Assembly: GCF_032854445.1 (NCBI RefSeq)
Contig: NC_088301.1
Span: forward strand, 19,397,808 to 19,461,807
Source of the DNA: Liolophura sinensis
Lineage: Eukaryota; Mollusca; Polyplacophora; Chitonida; Chitonidae
DNA length: 64,000 nucleotides
Direction of reading: 5' to 3'
Made by a program: the position numbers and the translations under genes
Notes under the pieces: generated by a model
Seen by the model: only the letters and a program-made list of their open reading frames with translations
Told to the model about the DNA's origin: nothing
Database searches by the model: none
Shown: positions 39,735-50,262 of the stretch, one piece after another
Layout of the letters: each line of letters begins with the position of its first letter
How positions within the stretch are numbered: position 1 is the stretch's first letter

Positions 39735-39930
39735 AGTACGATGGGAAACTCCAATTAAATAAATGAATGAAAACATTACATTGTATATTTATCGATGAAT
39801 TTATTTATGTATTTGATTAGATTTAATTGATTTTCACATTACACTGTGTCAGTGCTTTCTGGTTGCTAAAGAATATATATATATTATCTGGAGAACGACA
39901 GAAAACTCCAGTCCAATAAATGAATGCATA
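39735..39930 (+). mobile_element. Two SINE-A tail scraps
   Basis: GGGAAACTCCAATTAAATAA (about 39741) and GAAAACTCCAGTCCAATAAA (about 39901) are each followed by TGAATG and an ACATTACA stretch. They look like degraded tails, perhaps one insertion duplicated locally. Confidence 0.45.
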
Positions 39931-39978
39931 CATTACATTATTTCTTTATTTATTTATGGCTTTTTTATATTTATATAT

Positions 39979-40312
39979 TTACCGGCCCCGATAGAGCGTC
40001 CTCTTCGGGACCGGTAGATCCAGGATCAATCCTGGATCGAATCACACTTAAGACCTTAAAAGAGGAAGCCGTAACTTCCTCGCTTGGCGTTCAGCTTGAC
40101 GTGGATAGTGCAACGACTGGTTGACCCGTATCAGTATAATGGCTCGGGTGAGGCGCCTTACTTACCTTCGGTAAGGCGTTTCATTCACGAGATGAAAGAG
40201 CGGTGGAAATCCGTCCTGCAACAAGGATGCACATTATATGCTCTCGAAGGATTCCTTCGTCGCCATATGACTGCAAAACCCCAAGCACTCACTCATTCAC
40301 TCACTCACTATT
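39979..40312 (+). mobile_element. SINE-B copy, near full length
   Basis: The head GGCCCCGATAGAGCGTCCTC with AGGATCAATCCTGGATCGA resembles the anticodon and T-arm half of a tRNA (B-box-like GGATCAATCC). The body has CCTTAAAAGAGGAAGCCGTA, TTCCTCGCTTGGCGTTCAG, GACTGGTTGACCCGTATCAG, AGAGCGGTGGAAATCCGTCC and GGATTCCTTCGTCGCCATAT. The tail is CCCCAAGCACTCACTCATTC. A translation artefact reading LVDPYQYNGSG appears in every copy. Confidence 0.85.
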
Positions 40313-40824
40313 TATATATTTGACTACTGTTTAACGTCACTCTTAAGAATTTTCCACATTCCATTGTGCAAATCTTTTGTGGTTACTAATGGAATGTGCT
40401 ACATCACTACGTTCCAACCTTTTACAGGTAAAAGTTAACTAACAGTTTTATTTCTCTGCTCACAGGTCGGAATTTAAGGTTGCCGAAAACTTATCATAAT
40501 ACTTATCTTTTCTTTTGGGTAACAACGAATTTTCTACTCTAATATATATATATTTTTAACAACCCTTTCATTCTGAATACAGGGCACATGGAATTCTTTC
40601 CCTACGTTTTGTTCAGTTTTTTTCTTAATTAGTTTATTTCATTTTTATTATATTATTGTTACTGTTTACGTTTTCGATATCATTTGCCCAACAGGGAGTG
40701 CTGTGTTTCGTTCTTTATGACTATGTGGCCAAGGACAGACTAAGAATTCGAGCTAAAAGTGTTTTGCCATGAAATAAGGTTATTTTGTAGCTTTTGTCCA
40801 TCCTATTTTTCCTTTCATTTCCAG
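40313..40824. other. AT-rich unique sequence leading into a strong acceptor
   Basis: A SINE-A-like scrap (TTTGACTACTGTTTAACGTC with ACTCTTAAGAATTTTCCAC) lies at about 40318-40357. A TTTCTCTGCTCACAG acceptor ends at about 40465, but the frames behind it close within ten codons. Confidence 0.4.
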
Positions 40825-40906
40825 GCAGCTGTCTGTTTCTTTTGTTCCATTGTTTGGCCAAGACGGTCGTCTTCTACTGCGTGAAAGAAGACTCGAGATA
40901 CATCAG
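40825..40906 (+). CDS. Candidate internal exon with very strong splice sites
   Basis: CCTATTTTTCCTTTCATTTCCAG-type acceptor (ending at 40824) and donor CATCAG|GTAATT bound 82 bases. Two frames are open throughout. The frame starting two bases in reads CLAKTVVFYCVKEDSRYI and leaves two bases that join cleanly to the next candidate exon at 41086. The other reads LSVSFVPLFGQDGRLLLRER and would end two codons into that exon. The splice sites are among the strongest here. No family is recognised and no start codon is present, so earlier exons are required. Confidence 0.35.
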
Positions 40907-41085
40907 GTAATTACCCGCTCGTAGATGTAACGTGTTTGCTGCCTGAGGTCTAACATCGTGTTGTTAGACTTAATCAGCATTGTTCTACAATGCTTTGTTA
41001 TAGCATGCTTCGGGCGACTCGTGGCATTTCTAAAAGCAGGTCTAGATCTGAAATAACATCCTTTAATCACCCTAATCCTCTCCAG

Positions 41086-41146
41086 GCTCCATAATTACCG
41101 CCCTTGGATTGGAGCTCTCCTTGGAAAAATTGTGGCGGTACAATAA
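41086..41146 (+). CDS. Candidate terminal exon partnering 40825-40906
   Basis: The acceptor AATCACCCTAATCCTCTCCAG ends at 41085, leaving a 179-base intron. In the compatible phase the join makes an arginine codon and continues LHNYRPWIGALLGKIVAVQ to TAA at 41144-41146. Phase agreement across two good splice sites is modest support; by chance one frame in a few would do this. No AATAAA follows nearby. Confidence 0.3.
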
Positions 41147-41667
41147 CGTTTCACCCGCTATATTTACTGCGTTCTACATGTTTTTTTCCTTGACGATCTA
41201 TATTTTTTTCTATCTTACTTTCCGGTATATTGCTGAAAGCTATGAGATTCTAAAGTATATGCTTGCAGGTGAATTTCATTAATTTGGAGAAGATTGCGAC
41301 GTGCAAATTGAAGCAAGATGTATTTAGGAATTCCGTGAAAGTAGGCCCACTCCTTCAAGCTTTTTCGAATTACATGTAGCAATGTTTGCAAACACCTCTA
41401 ATTGCCGAGCGGTAATCGTATTCTAAGAAAAACCTTTTATCGATTATTTCTCGACACAAAAAATCAATATATGCTGGTTACATCTTAGACAATTTTCTCA
41501 ATGCCGGTCGTGTAACCCGTTGCAGTGTGTTCCTGTGGGCCTACATATTTTATACTGCACATACATATATCTGCACGTACCTATGCATTCAGATGGTGGC
41601 GCTCTACCTCATATCTATACAGGGTCCCAATTAGCTGCGACAAGTCAGGGTGTAGGCTGTAGTTCAA
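41147..41667. other. Unique sequence
   Basis: No element or exon could be supported before the SINE-A head. Confidence 0.4.
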
Positions 41668-41932
41668 GGGGGCCTCCGTGGCTCATTTGGTTAGCGCGCT
41701 AGCGCAGCGTAATGACCCTGGAGTCTCTCACCAATGCGGTCGCTGTGAGTTCAAGTCCAGCTCATGCTGGCTTCCTCTCCGGCCGTAAGTGGGAAGGATG
41801 GTCCTGCGGATGATCATGGGTTTCCCCCGGGCTGTGCCAGGTTTCCACCCACCATAACGCTGGCCGCCGTCGAATAAGTGAAATATTCTTGAAAACGGCG
41901 TAAAACACCAATCAAATAAATAAATAAATATG
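41668..41932 (+). mobile_element. SINE-A copy, full length (best reference copy)
   Basis: It runs from GGGGGCCTCCGTGGCTCATT through an A-box-like TGGTTAGCGCGCTAGCGCAG, CCCTGGAGTCTCTCACCAAT, GCGGTCGCTGTGAGTTCAAG (B-box-like), TCATGCTGGCTTCCTCTCCG, GGGTTTCCCCCGGGCTGTGC, CCACCCACCATAACGCTGG, AAGTGAAATATTCTTGAAAA and CACCAATCAAATAAATAAAT. It is followed 40 bases later by an inverted SINE-A. Confidence 0.93.
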
Positions 41933-41971
41933 TATAACGTTCATCTGACATTTCAGTTTAAATGAGCGCAT

Positions 41972-42108
41972 TGATTTTTTTATTTATTTGATCGGTGTTA
42001 TATTACAAGAATATTTCACTTATACGACGGCGGCAAGCATTATGGTGGGAGGAAACCGGGCAGAGCCCGGGGGTAGCCCACGACCATCCGCAGGTTGCTG
42101 AAGACGTA
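41972..42108 (-). mobile_element. SINE-A copy, 5'-truncated, antisense, tail to tail with the previous copy
   Basis: Minus-strand blocks: CAGCAACCTGCGGATGGTCG, CCCCCGGGCTCTGCCCGG, CTCCCACCATAATGCTTGCC and TATAAGTGAAATATTCTTGT, then a small deletion of GAGTACGGCG, then CACCGATCAAATAAATAAA. Together with 41790-41932 it makes an inverted repeat of about 135 bp. Confidence 0.9.
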
Positions 42109-43163
42109 CTGAGCGGATTTAGATAAAATGCCTCTATAGGACACATGAACTTATTTGCCAAAATATTTACCTACAGGCTACACACAGGTTATATATTGTT
42201 ACGGCTATGTTCGCCTTTCCTATTGCGGCATTCTGTAAGCGTATATAATAAGTAGAATATATAACTTGGATTATATGGATTGGTGAAGGTAAATCTACGT
42301 GTACACGTGAGTTATATTATAGGCCCAATGTGTGGTGCATCAATTATGGCATTCGATTAATGTGTCACAGCGCACGTGTTGTAACTTGTGACATATACCT
42401 TGCAGCTTATAGAAGTTTTAATATTTAGCACAGCTGCCTTAGAGCAGCGTTTCGAAAACAGTGGGAAAGAAAAACCAAAAAATGAAAGCGGACTTTTTGG
42501 CGCAAAGTTAATTCTTTAAATAAAATAAAGTGATGTACATTTTAACAACAACAAAAAAGTTTGGAAACACCTAGGAAAATATGAAAAAAAAAAGAAACTA
42601 CGCAATTATCTAAGTGCACACATTGTTGTTAAGTGTTAAGTATAAATGGGTAACTTGCTTGACTAAAAGAATCTTCACACAGAGATCAACTTTTCAGCAT
42701 ATTTTCCAGTCTTTGTTTGGAGCCCTCTCTGCTTTATTCAGCCAAAGGATTAGTCTGACAATAGCCGCCCAACTCCTGAACGATGAGATCGCGGGATCAA
42801 ATCGAGCTCTTGCCAGTTCTCAAGCAGTTTTTCAGGTACCTGACACAGGGCGATGTTTTACTCCAGACAGTCCCATTTTTTCCACCCATTAACCGTTATG
42901 AACATGTGAAAAAACAGCCATAAATATTAAACAATATTACAACCGTGTGCATTCTATTTATGTCTGAATTCAGACGAAAAAAAATTGTAATATTGTACAG
43001 GCCTTTTGCTTCTGTGTATTTTTATGGTGATGCTTTTATCATTTAAATGTTGTGGTAGTTTGGGCCATAAATGGATAGTCCTTAAAGACAATCTTCAAAA
43101 TATAAAGAGGAATCCATTCCTTCGTGTCATTTAAAACACAGAATCTTTAAACTGAAGAGTTTA
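42109..43163. other. Unique sequence; tRNA-like SINE remnant at 42.75-42.93 kb
   Basis: ATCGCGGGATCAAATCGAGC (B-box-like, about 42788-42807) followed 80 bases later by TTTTTTCCACCCATTAACCG resembles a decayed tRNA-headed SINE with a CCACCCAT-type body. A frame across it (42614-42892) is discounted for that reason. Confidence 0.4.
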
Positions 43164-43297
43164 AAGTATTCAAGAATATTTCACTTACACGACAGTGGCC
43201 AGCATTATGGTGTAAGGAAACTGAACAGAGCCCCAGACAAAGCTGCGACCATCCGCAGGTTGTTGACAGACATTCCTACGTACGACCGAGAAGACGT
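43164..43297 (-). mobile_element. SINE-A copy, truncated at both ends, antisense
   Basis: Minus-strand blocks: TCTTCTCGGTCGTACGTAGG, TCAACAACCTGCGGATGGTC, a CAGTTTCCTTACACCATAAT block, TGGCCACTGTCGTGTAAGTG and AAATATTCTTGAATAC. Neither the AAAT tail nor the head remains. Confidence 0.8.
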
Positions 43298-44734
43298 GAA
43301 TCTATACCATGCAAACACAGACAAAGGTGCAGAGCAATGATGCAGATAACACAGAACACAGAACACAGTCCATGTTTCGAAAACTAAACACTGTACCGAC
43401 GGCAGATATCATCCTGTCATCCTATAAATCATAGCAAGAGATCGAGTAATTTTCGTTAGAGCATATTGGGAATATGATAAAAGAGAGAGATGTTTTATGT
43501 GAAATGTATACAGCAATGTATACAGACGCGCCTAAGAGGAGCTTTTAAAGAGACACGTAAAGCACAGTTATCATAGAGAAATCACAGACTATACGAAGCT
43601 CAAATATATACCCTGAAGGACGACTGATATCAAAAGGTGGATTTGAATATTTGGATGGGTTTTTACAGCACAACCCTAGAGTTGTGGCATAATCGTTTCC
43701 GTAAGAGGGTCTTAGTCTGCTCGGATTTGTTACGGTGACAAGATTGAAAGTCGAGAAGCGTTGTTAGCGTAAGAGGAGACTTTCCTTTCATGTCGATTCC
43801 TAGAGCGACTCATCAGCGCAGATACAGCGGGTAATGCGAGGAGCCGGCCAGGTTTTCTGAAGCCATTCATGTGTAAGCCATTTTCTTTGTCCGCCTTTGT
43901 AGAAAATTGGAAGAACAAAACAGTTTAGCCGGAGGAGACTGGAGAGCTAGTAATATCGCCTAACAAAGGCTTTTTCCGAGACGCTTGGCAAGTTGTTGGC
44001 TGGAGACAGCCCGCGGCGGTAGTGGATGGAGGAGATAAGATTACCTGGAGGATGATGCCCCCAGGGGGCTATGCCCCTCCCTTCTCACAACACCCCGTCT
44101 TGTCTCTGTGCAAGAAGCTACAATATCCATTGCCTTTACAACCTATTTTTATTGGAGCTTCGCTTAAAAATCATGGATCTTCACACGGGTTCTAGAATGT
44201 TATTTGAAATAATGCCAAGCCTTATTTGAGTTCACTCGTCCGTTGTTCTCGTTAGACGATTGCCTTTGAACCTTTAATACGCCGATGAGATTTGCCTTGG
44301 CGACAAAGCACTGGCCAGGTATGATATTAGATCGAACTCACTGACGCATTATTTTTCCTTAAAGCCCGCACAGTTCTTCAAACAAAAAAGCCGGATGTTC
44401 TTCGTCAGAAAGGCTGATTGTTTCAAAAAATAAAAAAGTGCAGTGGACAGACATTGGCAAAAACCGAGCGTGGCCCATGATGCGGCCCACTTTATGACTA
44501 ACCCCGTGTGTTATCAACAGAGCGATACCCTACAAGTTCCTTAAATGTCTGTTTCAGATGTCACTTTCATGCATAGGTGTTCTACAGCTACCACTGGATG
44601 GTAAAATCCTGTAAACAAGATTTCGTACAGTGAATCTTTGCTCTTGATTTAAACTTCAAGATACCATAGCATTGAATTGTTGCCGCCTGGTTGTAGAATA
44701 AACAACGATTAAGCTAGTGATAAATGAACACATA
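43298..44734. other. Unique sequence, GC-richer at 43.7-44.1 kb
   Basis: No repeats. A small acceptor/donor-like pair (GTCTGTTTCAG to GATG|GTAAAA, about 44558-44598) brackets 41 bases beginning with ATG, but the donor is poor, so it is not called. Confidence 0.4.
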
Positions 44735-44817
44735 AACTCCTTTCCCGGTTTCCTCCCGCCGTGATACACGAGAAATATTCTTGAGTACGGTGTAAAATAC
44801 CAGTGAAATAAATAAAG
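44735..44817 (+). mobile_element. SINE-A 3' end
   Basis: It consists of CCCGGTTTCCTCCCGCCGTG, AGAAATATTCTTGAGTACGG and TGTAAAATACCAGTGAAATAAATAAA only. The 34-bp array begins just beyond the tail. Confidence 0.85.
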
Positions 44818-44829
44818 CAATATTCAAAC

Positions 44830-45925
44830 ATGGATTTGAGCAAAGAGACAAAACTGACAGTGTCCACAGATGAGCAAAACGACGTACCTCACAGTGCCCA
44901 CAGCTGAGCATAACGAAACACCTGACAGTGTTCACACCTGAGCATAACGAAACACCTGAGAGTCACCATTTGAACACAACCACAAACCGGATAATGTCCA
45001 CACCTGACCATAACGAAACACCTGACAATGTCAATACTAATCATGACAACAAACCTGACAATGTCAATGCTAAGCATAACGACACACCTGAAAATGTCAA
45101 TACTAATCATAACGACAAACCTCACAATATCCACACCAGGGCACAAAGACAAACCTGACAATATCCACACCTGAGCACAACGACAAACCTGGCAATGCCC
45201 ACACCTGAGCACAACGACAAACCTGTCATTGTCCACACCTTAGAACAACGACAAACCTGACAATATCCACACCTGATCATATCGACACACCTGACAATGT
45301 TCACACCTGAGTACAACGACAAAACTGACAATGTCCACACCTGAGCAAAACGACAAACCTGACATTGTCCACACCTGAGCACAACGACAAACCTGACAAT
45401 ATTCACACCTGAGCACAACGATAAACCTGAAAATATTCACACCTGAGCATAACGACAAAACTGACATTGTCCACACCTGAGCACAACGACAAACCTGACA
45501 ATGTCCACACCTCATCATAAGGACAAATTTGACAATGTCCTCACCTGAGCATAACGACAAACCTGACAACATTCACACCTGAGCACAACGACAAACCTGA
45601 CAATTTCCACGCCTGAACACAATGACAAACCTGACAATGTCCACACCTCATCATAACGACACACCTGGCACTGTTCACACCTGAGCACAACGACAAACCT
45701 GACATTGTCCACACCTGAGTACAACAACAAACCTGACAATGTTCACACCTGATCATATCGACACACCTGACAATGCCCATACTAAGCATAACGACAAAAC
45801 TGACATTGTCTACATCTGGGCATAACGACATACCTGACAATGTCCACACCTGAGCATAATGACAAACCTAACAATGTCCACACCTGAGCATAATGACAAA
45901 CCTGACAATGTATTCACATGAGTTT
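44830..45925. repeat. Tandem array of ~34-bp units, ~32 copies
   Basis: The unit is near GACAATGTCCACACCTGAGC followed by ATAACGACAAACCT (for example, CGACAA at 45181 and 45215). Almost every copy holds CACCTG. Variants in the last third and small indels shift the phase. The minus-strand reading of the consensus is free of stops in all frames and cycles every 34 residues, which yields several 74-115-codon spurious frames. Confidence 0.96.
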
Positions 45926-46549
45926 ACCAATTACTGACGAACGCCGTAAATCACCTTGGAAGTAGTATGTGATTTAGATAGCATAATGTTTTTGTTTTGG
46001 TTTTTAATAAACTTTCAGAACAATCTTAGTAATGAAATAACGAAAAACACAACGGAGAAACTCCAGCTAAGTAACAAACATTTTTTTAAACATAAAAGCA
46101 GTTTGCGATATTGTGTGTGTAAAGTGAAATTTAGAAGAATGGATTTACAAGGAAAGATTGGGAAGAAAGGATCTTCCTGTTGCAATTCACGTTGCGAAGC
46201 CCTCTATGCTGCAGCCAGCTAGGCTCTAAGCCGAGAGCTTGGAATCGGAGGAGAAAAAATAGTGCAAATCCGGTCCCATTCCCTGGCGTATTTAATCTCC
46301 ACTCCGACCGACTCTAATTGTTTGTTCAATTGTGTCAACGGAGCATTGTTGCGCTCCTGGGTTTTCATTCCAATGATATCATATTGGATTTAGCACCATC
46401 TTGTCAGTCACTGCATTAAGACTAGACCAATAAATCGATTGAGGGGACTAACAGATCCGATATTAAAACAGCGGCGAGACGAGCTTCTGCTTGCTGCTGG
46501 CCCCCTCCTCTTCCCTTGTTTAAATACTGGACCGGAGACAAACTCCTGG
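45926..46549. other. Unique sequence
   Basis: An 88-codon frame at 45956-46222 (TTG start) has no splice support. No repeats seen. Confidence 0.4.
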
Positions 46550-46631
46550 GTTGTTAGACGAGAGACAGGGGAAACACATTCAAGCGAAACAAGGATGTGA
46601 ATTCGAGAGGAAGTAGTTCCTCGAAATTAAG
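46550..46631 (+). other. Possible 5' non-coding exon with donor
   Basis: A TATA-like TTTAAATAC at about 46519 is followed about 110 bases later by a strong donor AAG|GTATGT at 46631/46632. The intervening sequence is repeat-free. A first exon of roughly 80 bases starting 30 bases after the TATA-like box is possible. The left boundary is a guess. Confidence 0.15.
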
Positions 46632-47576
46632 GTATGTAGTTTGGTTAAGGATCAGACCGAGATTTTTATTTTTATAATTTTTTTTTCGGCTCCTGAGTCA
46701 TATTGCCTGATCCTCCTTAACCCTGCCCCTCCCCCACCACACCCAAGCCTTTGCCCTAAAAACTGTGGTATAGTCTGTTCGATCCTATGGTGCCATGCAA
46801 GCACACGGTACCGTTTCTACAGACAAGAGGCAAGTGCTACCAAACGATTTTGTGATTTCCTGCGGGACATATTCTTCCCGTTCCGATGCTTAGTCATTCT
46901 ATCCCTTCTCGGTACAATCAGAAAATCCCTTTGAGCTTGGCGAACCGTGTTGACTTCATACTATATACCCAGTATATCATTGTATTGTGATTAATGTCCT
47001 TCATATGTGACAAATAGGGTTGCTTTAAGGGTCCAGCGTACAGAGCTCTAGGCAAGTTAACCCAGCCTTAGCCTTGTCTCCTCTCTATATAACGGTACCC
47101 AGGTCGATAGACAGCCCTGTCTACGTGTACATGGCACCGCTATTAACCACTTCCACCAGTTTCGATCAGGTCTTACCGCTCGCCGAGCAGGGAATTCAGA
47201 ATTGGAATCACTTAAGTAAGAATTAGGGTGTTTCGATAAATCTACCTAAAACATTACACCGGTTGACATTGACAGAGCTTGTCGAATCCCCTGCCGATCT
47301 TGGAGAGGGCTAGTCCCTGCACTAGAATCACCACGGAGGATTTGTAGAGGATTTGTTGCAAATCCCACCAATGCCTGATTGAAGGGAGCCAAACACTCGA
47401 CGGACTGCAGGATTTCTATAATCTCTTTAACACACCTTCGAGCTGAGAGTTAGTATTATAGTCAGTCTGACCTGGGTCGCGACAGCCATTAATATAGTAG
47501 CTGCTCACACGAGGTTTACTTAAGCTCCTGTATTTACATCCATGTCTCCAGTCTCCGTACGCGACGGTCTCGAGAC
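46632..47576. other. Unique sequence
   Basis: No repeats, no supportable exons. Confidence 0.4.
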
Positions 47577-47873
47577 TTAAACTAACCTATGCCGTTGTGT
47601 CGCTATAGGTATAGAAATGAGTAATTGTCGATGTTCAACAGTATCTGCAACACATTGTTCATCCGTGAAGAAACGAGCATCCGGCATGAAAGAGCTCCCA
47701 ACGGAATCGAGCTCTATACCCCAGTGGTATAGATGACTACTTTGGCCAGCGACGTTCAAATGACCTCTCGCCAAAGAATCCGTGCTAACTCTCCACCAGT
47801 TCGCGGCCAATTGCAGCTTTGGCAACCAACACCCATCACTTTGCCCTGAGAATTCTTTTGACCCATGTACCAT
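47577..47873 (-). CDS. ATG-initiated 98-codon open frame, unknown
   Basis: The minus-strand ATG is in good context (ATCATGG). The frame reads MVHGSKEFSGQSDGCWLPKL at its start and ends IPIATQRHRLV before TAA. There is no transmembrane segment or recognisable motif. The length is within chance expectation for a GC-richer patch, and no splice or polyadenylation evidence was found. Confidence 0.15.
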   Translation of the reverse strand: MVHGSKEFSGQSDGCWLPKLQLAANWWRVSTDSLARGHLNVAGQSSHLYHWGIELDSVGSSFMPDARFFTDEQCVADTVEHRQLLISIPIATQRHRLV

Positions 47874-48519
47874 GATGGATTGCTTGGTGGGGCTTGGGGG
47901 AAGCGATGAATGTTCAATTGTTGCCGAACAGTCATAAATGATTTATCCGCGGGGATAAAGCCCTCTGCTGCTCACCCAAGGGTAACGTTCGGCAGTAACT
48001 GATACCAGCAGTTTCCTAGTCCACAAAAGACGGCTTTAGCAAATGCAATCGATTACTTCGCCAATACTGATGCGATCCGATCTCTTCGCTCTGAACCAGC
48101 AGTACATTATCAACAAAGGTCAAAGAATATCTCGAAGAGCAGGTCGACTCAATTCAACAGCCACTTTTAGGGAATAAGTTAATTACTAACTTAAACTTTT
48201 TTGTATCGTAATCTTCACCGGAAGAAAAGGAAAGCATAGACGTGTTGTATCGGCATGAAAGGATCTTGTAATTTAATCTATCAGAAACTATATAGGTGGC
48301 AATTATTGACTTCATAAGCATGGTGGTTTGTTTGTATATACTTGGTAATAAATTTGACATACCACATGTATGCCTTTGAAAGGATTTACGTCAAAATTCT
48401 ACTTTTCTGAAGTAATAGCATACAAAAAGCACGAATCATGCAGGCCTACTTCGTGACTGCAAAAACAATACAACATCTCGGGTCGTCGTAGAATTGTGTG
48501 ATCGAGAAGTTCTTTATTC
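47874..48519. other. Unique sequence
   Basis: Repeat-free. Nothing recognisable. Confidence 0.4.
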
Positions 48520-48783
48520 CTGAGGGCTCGCCGAGGGGCTTAGCACGCCCGCACGGTATAATAACCCACGAGTCCCCGACTAATGTGGTCGCTGTCAGTT
48601 CAAATCCAGCTCATGCAGGCTTCCTCTTCGACCGAGGTCTCCAGCAACCTACGAATGGTCGTGGGTTTCCCCCGGGCTCTGCCCGGTTTCCTCTCATTAT
48701 AATGCTGGCCGCTGTCGTATAAGTGAAATTTTCTTGAGTACCGCGTAAAACACCACTCAAATAAATAAATAAATAAATAAATA
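48520..48783 (+). mobile_element. SINE-A copy, full length with a long tail
   Basis: It runs GAGGGCTCGCCGAGGGGCTT (variant head), GGTCGCTGTCAGTTCAAATC, GCAGGCTTCCTCTTCGACCG, GGGTTTCCCCCGGGCTCTGC, CGGTTTCCTCTCATTATAAT, AAGTGAAATTTTCTTGAGTA and CACCACTCAAATAAATAAAT with five or six AAAT units. The long pure tail suggests a relatively recent insertion. Confidence 0.92.
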
Positions 48784-49799
48784 TTTATTCCTTTCCCATT
48801 TCCCTATCTTTTTCGTACACGGCGTCTTTTTTGCTGTTTTGATCTAGTTTCTTGATCGTAGAACTTCAACTAGTAATTGTCATCGCACCAGAGAAGTCTG
48901 CCGAAGAAAAGAGTGATAATGTAGGAACAACAGACAGTGGGCGCCATTCTAGTATTTCTGATCTGAGCTTATGATGCTTGACATTATGTCTAATGGCATC
49001 TTCAATTTTTTATGTATATATTTACATATCGGCATCAAAATCTATGCGCATTTTAACCATAACGTTTGGAAGCGTGTTACCGGTTAGGTGTTGCACTCAC
49101 CTAAAGCTTGGGTCGTTGACAAACCAGTAATACACTACATTTACACAAAACAAATTCTGCCACTTGAAAAAGTCTAAAAACTGTACGCATTTGCTTGGGA
49201 TGGCCATTTAACAGCTGGTGACGGGAAAATATGAAGTTTTAATTGACTTTAGGCATTATGAGCTGTGATCACATCGGTGTTATCGCCGAGTCGATTCCAG
49301 GAAGTCCCGTGGAGCATGTCTACTGGGAATGATGAGAGACATCTGTATGGATTTCTGTTGGGAGATAATCTGCAATTTTGTTGGGACTTAGCTTCCTGTT
49401 TGTTCTGTTGGTTTATCTTGATTTAGAGTCGACAGGACCATCCGCTGATAATGGATAAAGCCTGGAACATACACAAATAAATACAAACATTATACTTTCA
49501 GAACTAATTAAATACGAGACAGGTGATTTATGGAATGTCTCAATTATAAATACGTATTATACCCAATATGCGGCTTATCGTAGACTGGCCGATTAGCCGG
49601 AGACGTGCGCGTAAACAAGCATTAGTACTACCCATACATCACAGGATGTCGTAGCCGACTTTCGTCATATTCCATGTTCCAGTTTAGCATTCTGAACAAT
49701 TTGTAACAATATCACGCTACGAAACTGAAAGTGACGTTTATGCTAGGCATATTCCTTCACAGTGCATGACACCCACTCCTGATAGCACAGTTTGTAGAG
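48784..49799. other. Unique sequence
   Basis: Nothing recognisable. Confidence 0.45.
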
Positions 49800-50052
49800 C
49801 GCCCACTTCCTCGCTTGGCGTTCAGCACGAAGAAGATAGTACAACGACTGGTTGACCCGTATCAGTATAATGGCTCGGGCGGGGCAACTTACTTGCCTTC
49901 GGTCTGAGTGAAGCAGCACGAGATAAAAGAGCGGTGGAAATCCGTCCTGCGACAAGGAGGCACATTACATGCACTCTAAGGATTTGTTCATCGTCATATA
50001 ACTGCAAAAAATGTTAAGTACGACGTTAAACCCCAAGCACTCACTCACTCAT
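49800..50052 (+). mobile_element. SINE-B copy, 5'-truncated
   Basis: It starts at ACTTCCTCGCTTGGCGTTCA and continues GACTGGTTGACCCGTATCAG, AGAGCGGTGGAAATCCGTCC, TTCATCGTCATATAACTGCA and GTACGACGTTAAACCCCAAG with (CACT)n. The GGATCAATCC head is missing. Confidence 0.88.
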
Positions 50053-50089
50053 AGTGCGTGCCCTGTTCCGTTTATATAAAAAAAATCAT

Positions 50090-50262
50090 TGACAAATAGG
50101 TAGACCGCAGATCAAACCCGAGTCGGGTTATACCAGACTTAAAAAAGGGTACCAATTGCTTCCCTTGGCGCTCATCACGGAGAGCTTAGAGTAAAGAAAC
50201 AGGACTGATTGGCCAGGTGTCAGGAAAATGTGACTCACTGGTTTATATTTTTAGGGAAAACT
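50090..50262 (+). mobile_element. SINE-C 5' fragment
   Basis: GCAGATCAAACCCGAGTCGG, CTTAAAAAAGGGTACCAATT, CCTTGGCGCTCATCACGGAG, TTAGAGTAAAGAAACAGGAC and GGCCAGGTGTCAGGAAAATG match the first half of the copy at 34190. The second half is lost. It sits 38 bases after a SINE-B tail. Confidence 0.65.

Noticed and set aside
40084-40323. 79-codon frame reading LVDPYQYNGSG, also seen in the copy at 60980-61192
   Set aside because: The shared peptide is the SINE-B body translated; the copies are dispersed SINEs, not a protein family.
42743-42835. Open segment between CTTTATTCAG and TTTTTCAG|GTACCT
   Set aside because: Contains a tRNA-like B-box and SINE-like body, so more likely a decayed SINE than an exon.
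44714-45849. Several 73-115-codon minus-strand frames with a Cys-rich repeat (CGHCQVCRYAQVW)
   Set aside because: The cysteine spacing looks like a zinc-binding repeat but arises from the 34-bp unit cycling through all frames.
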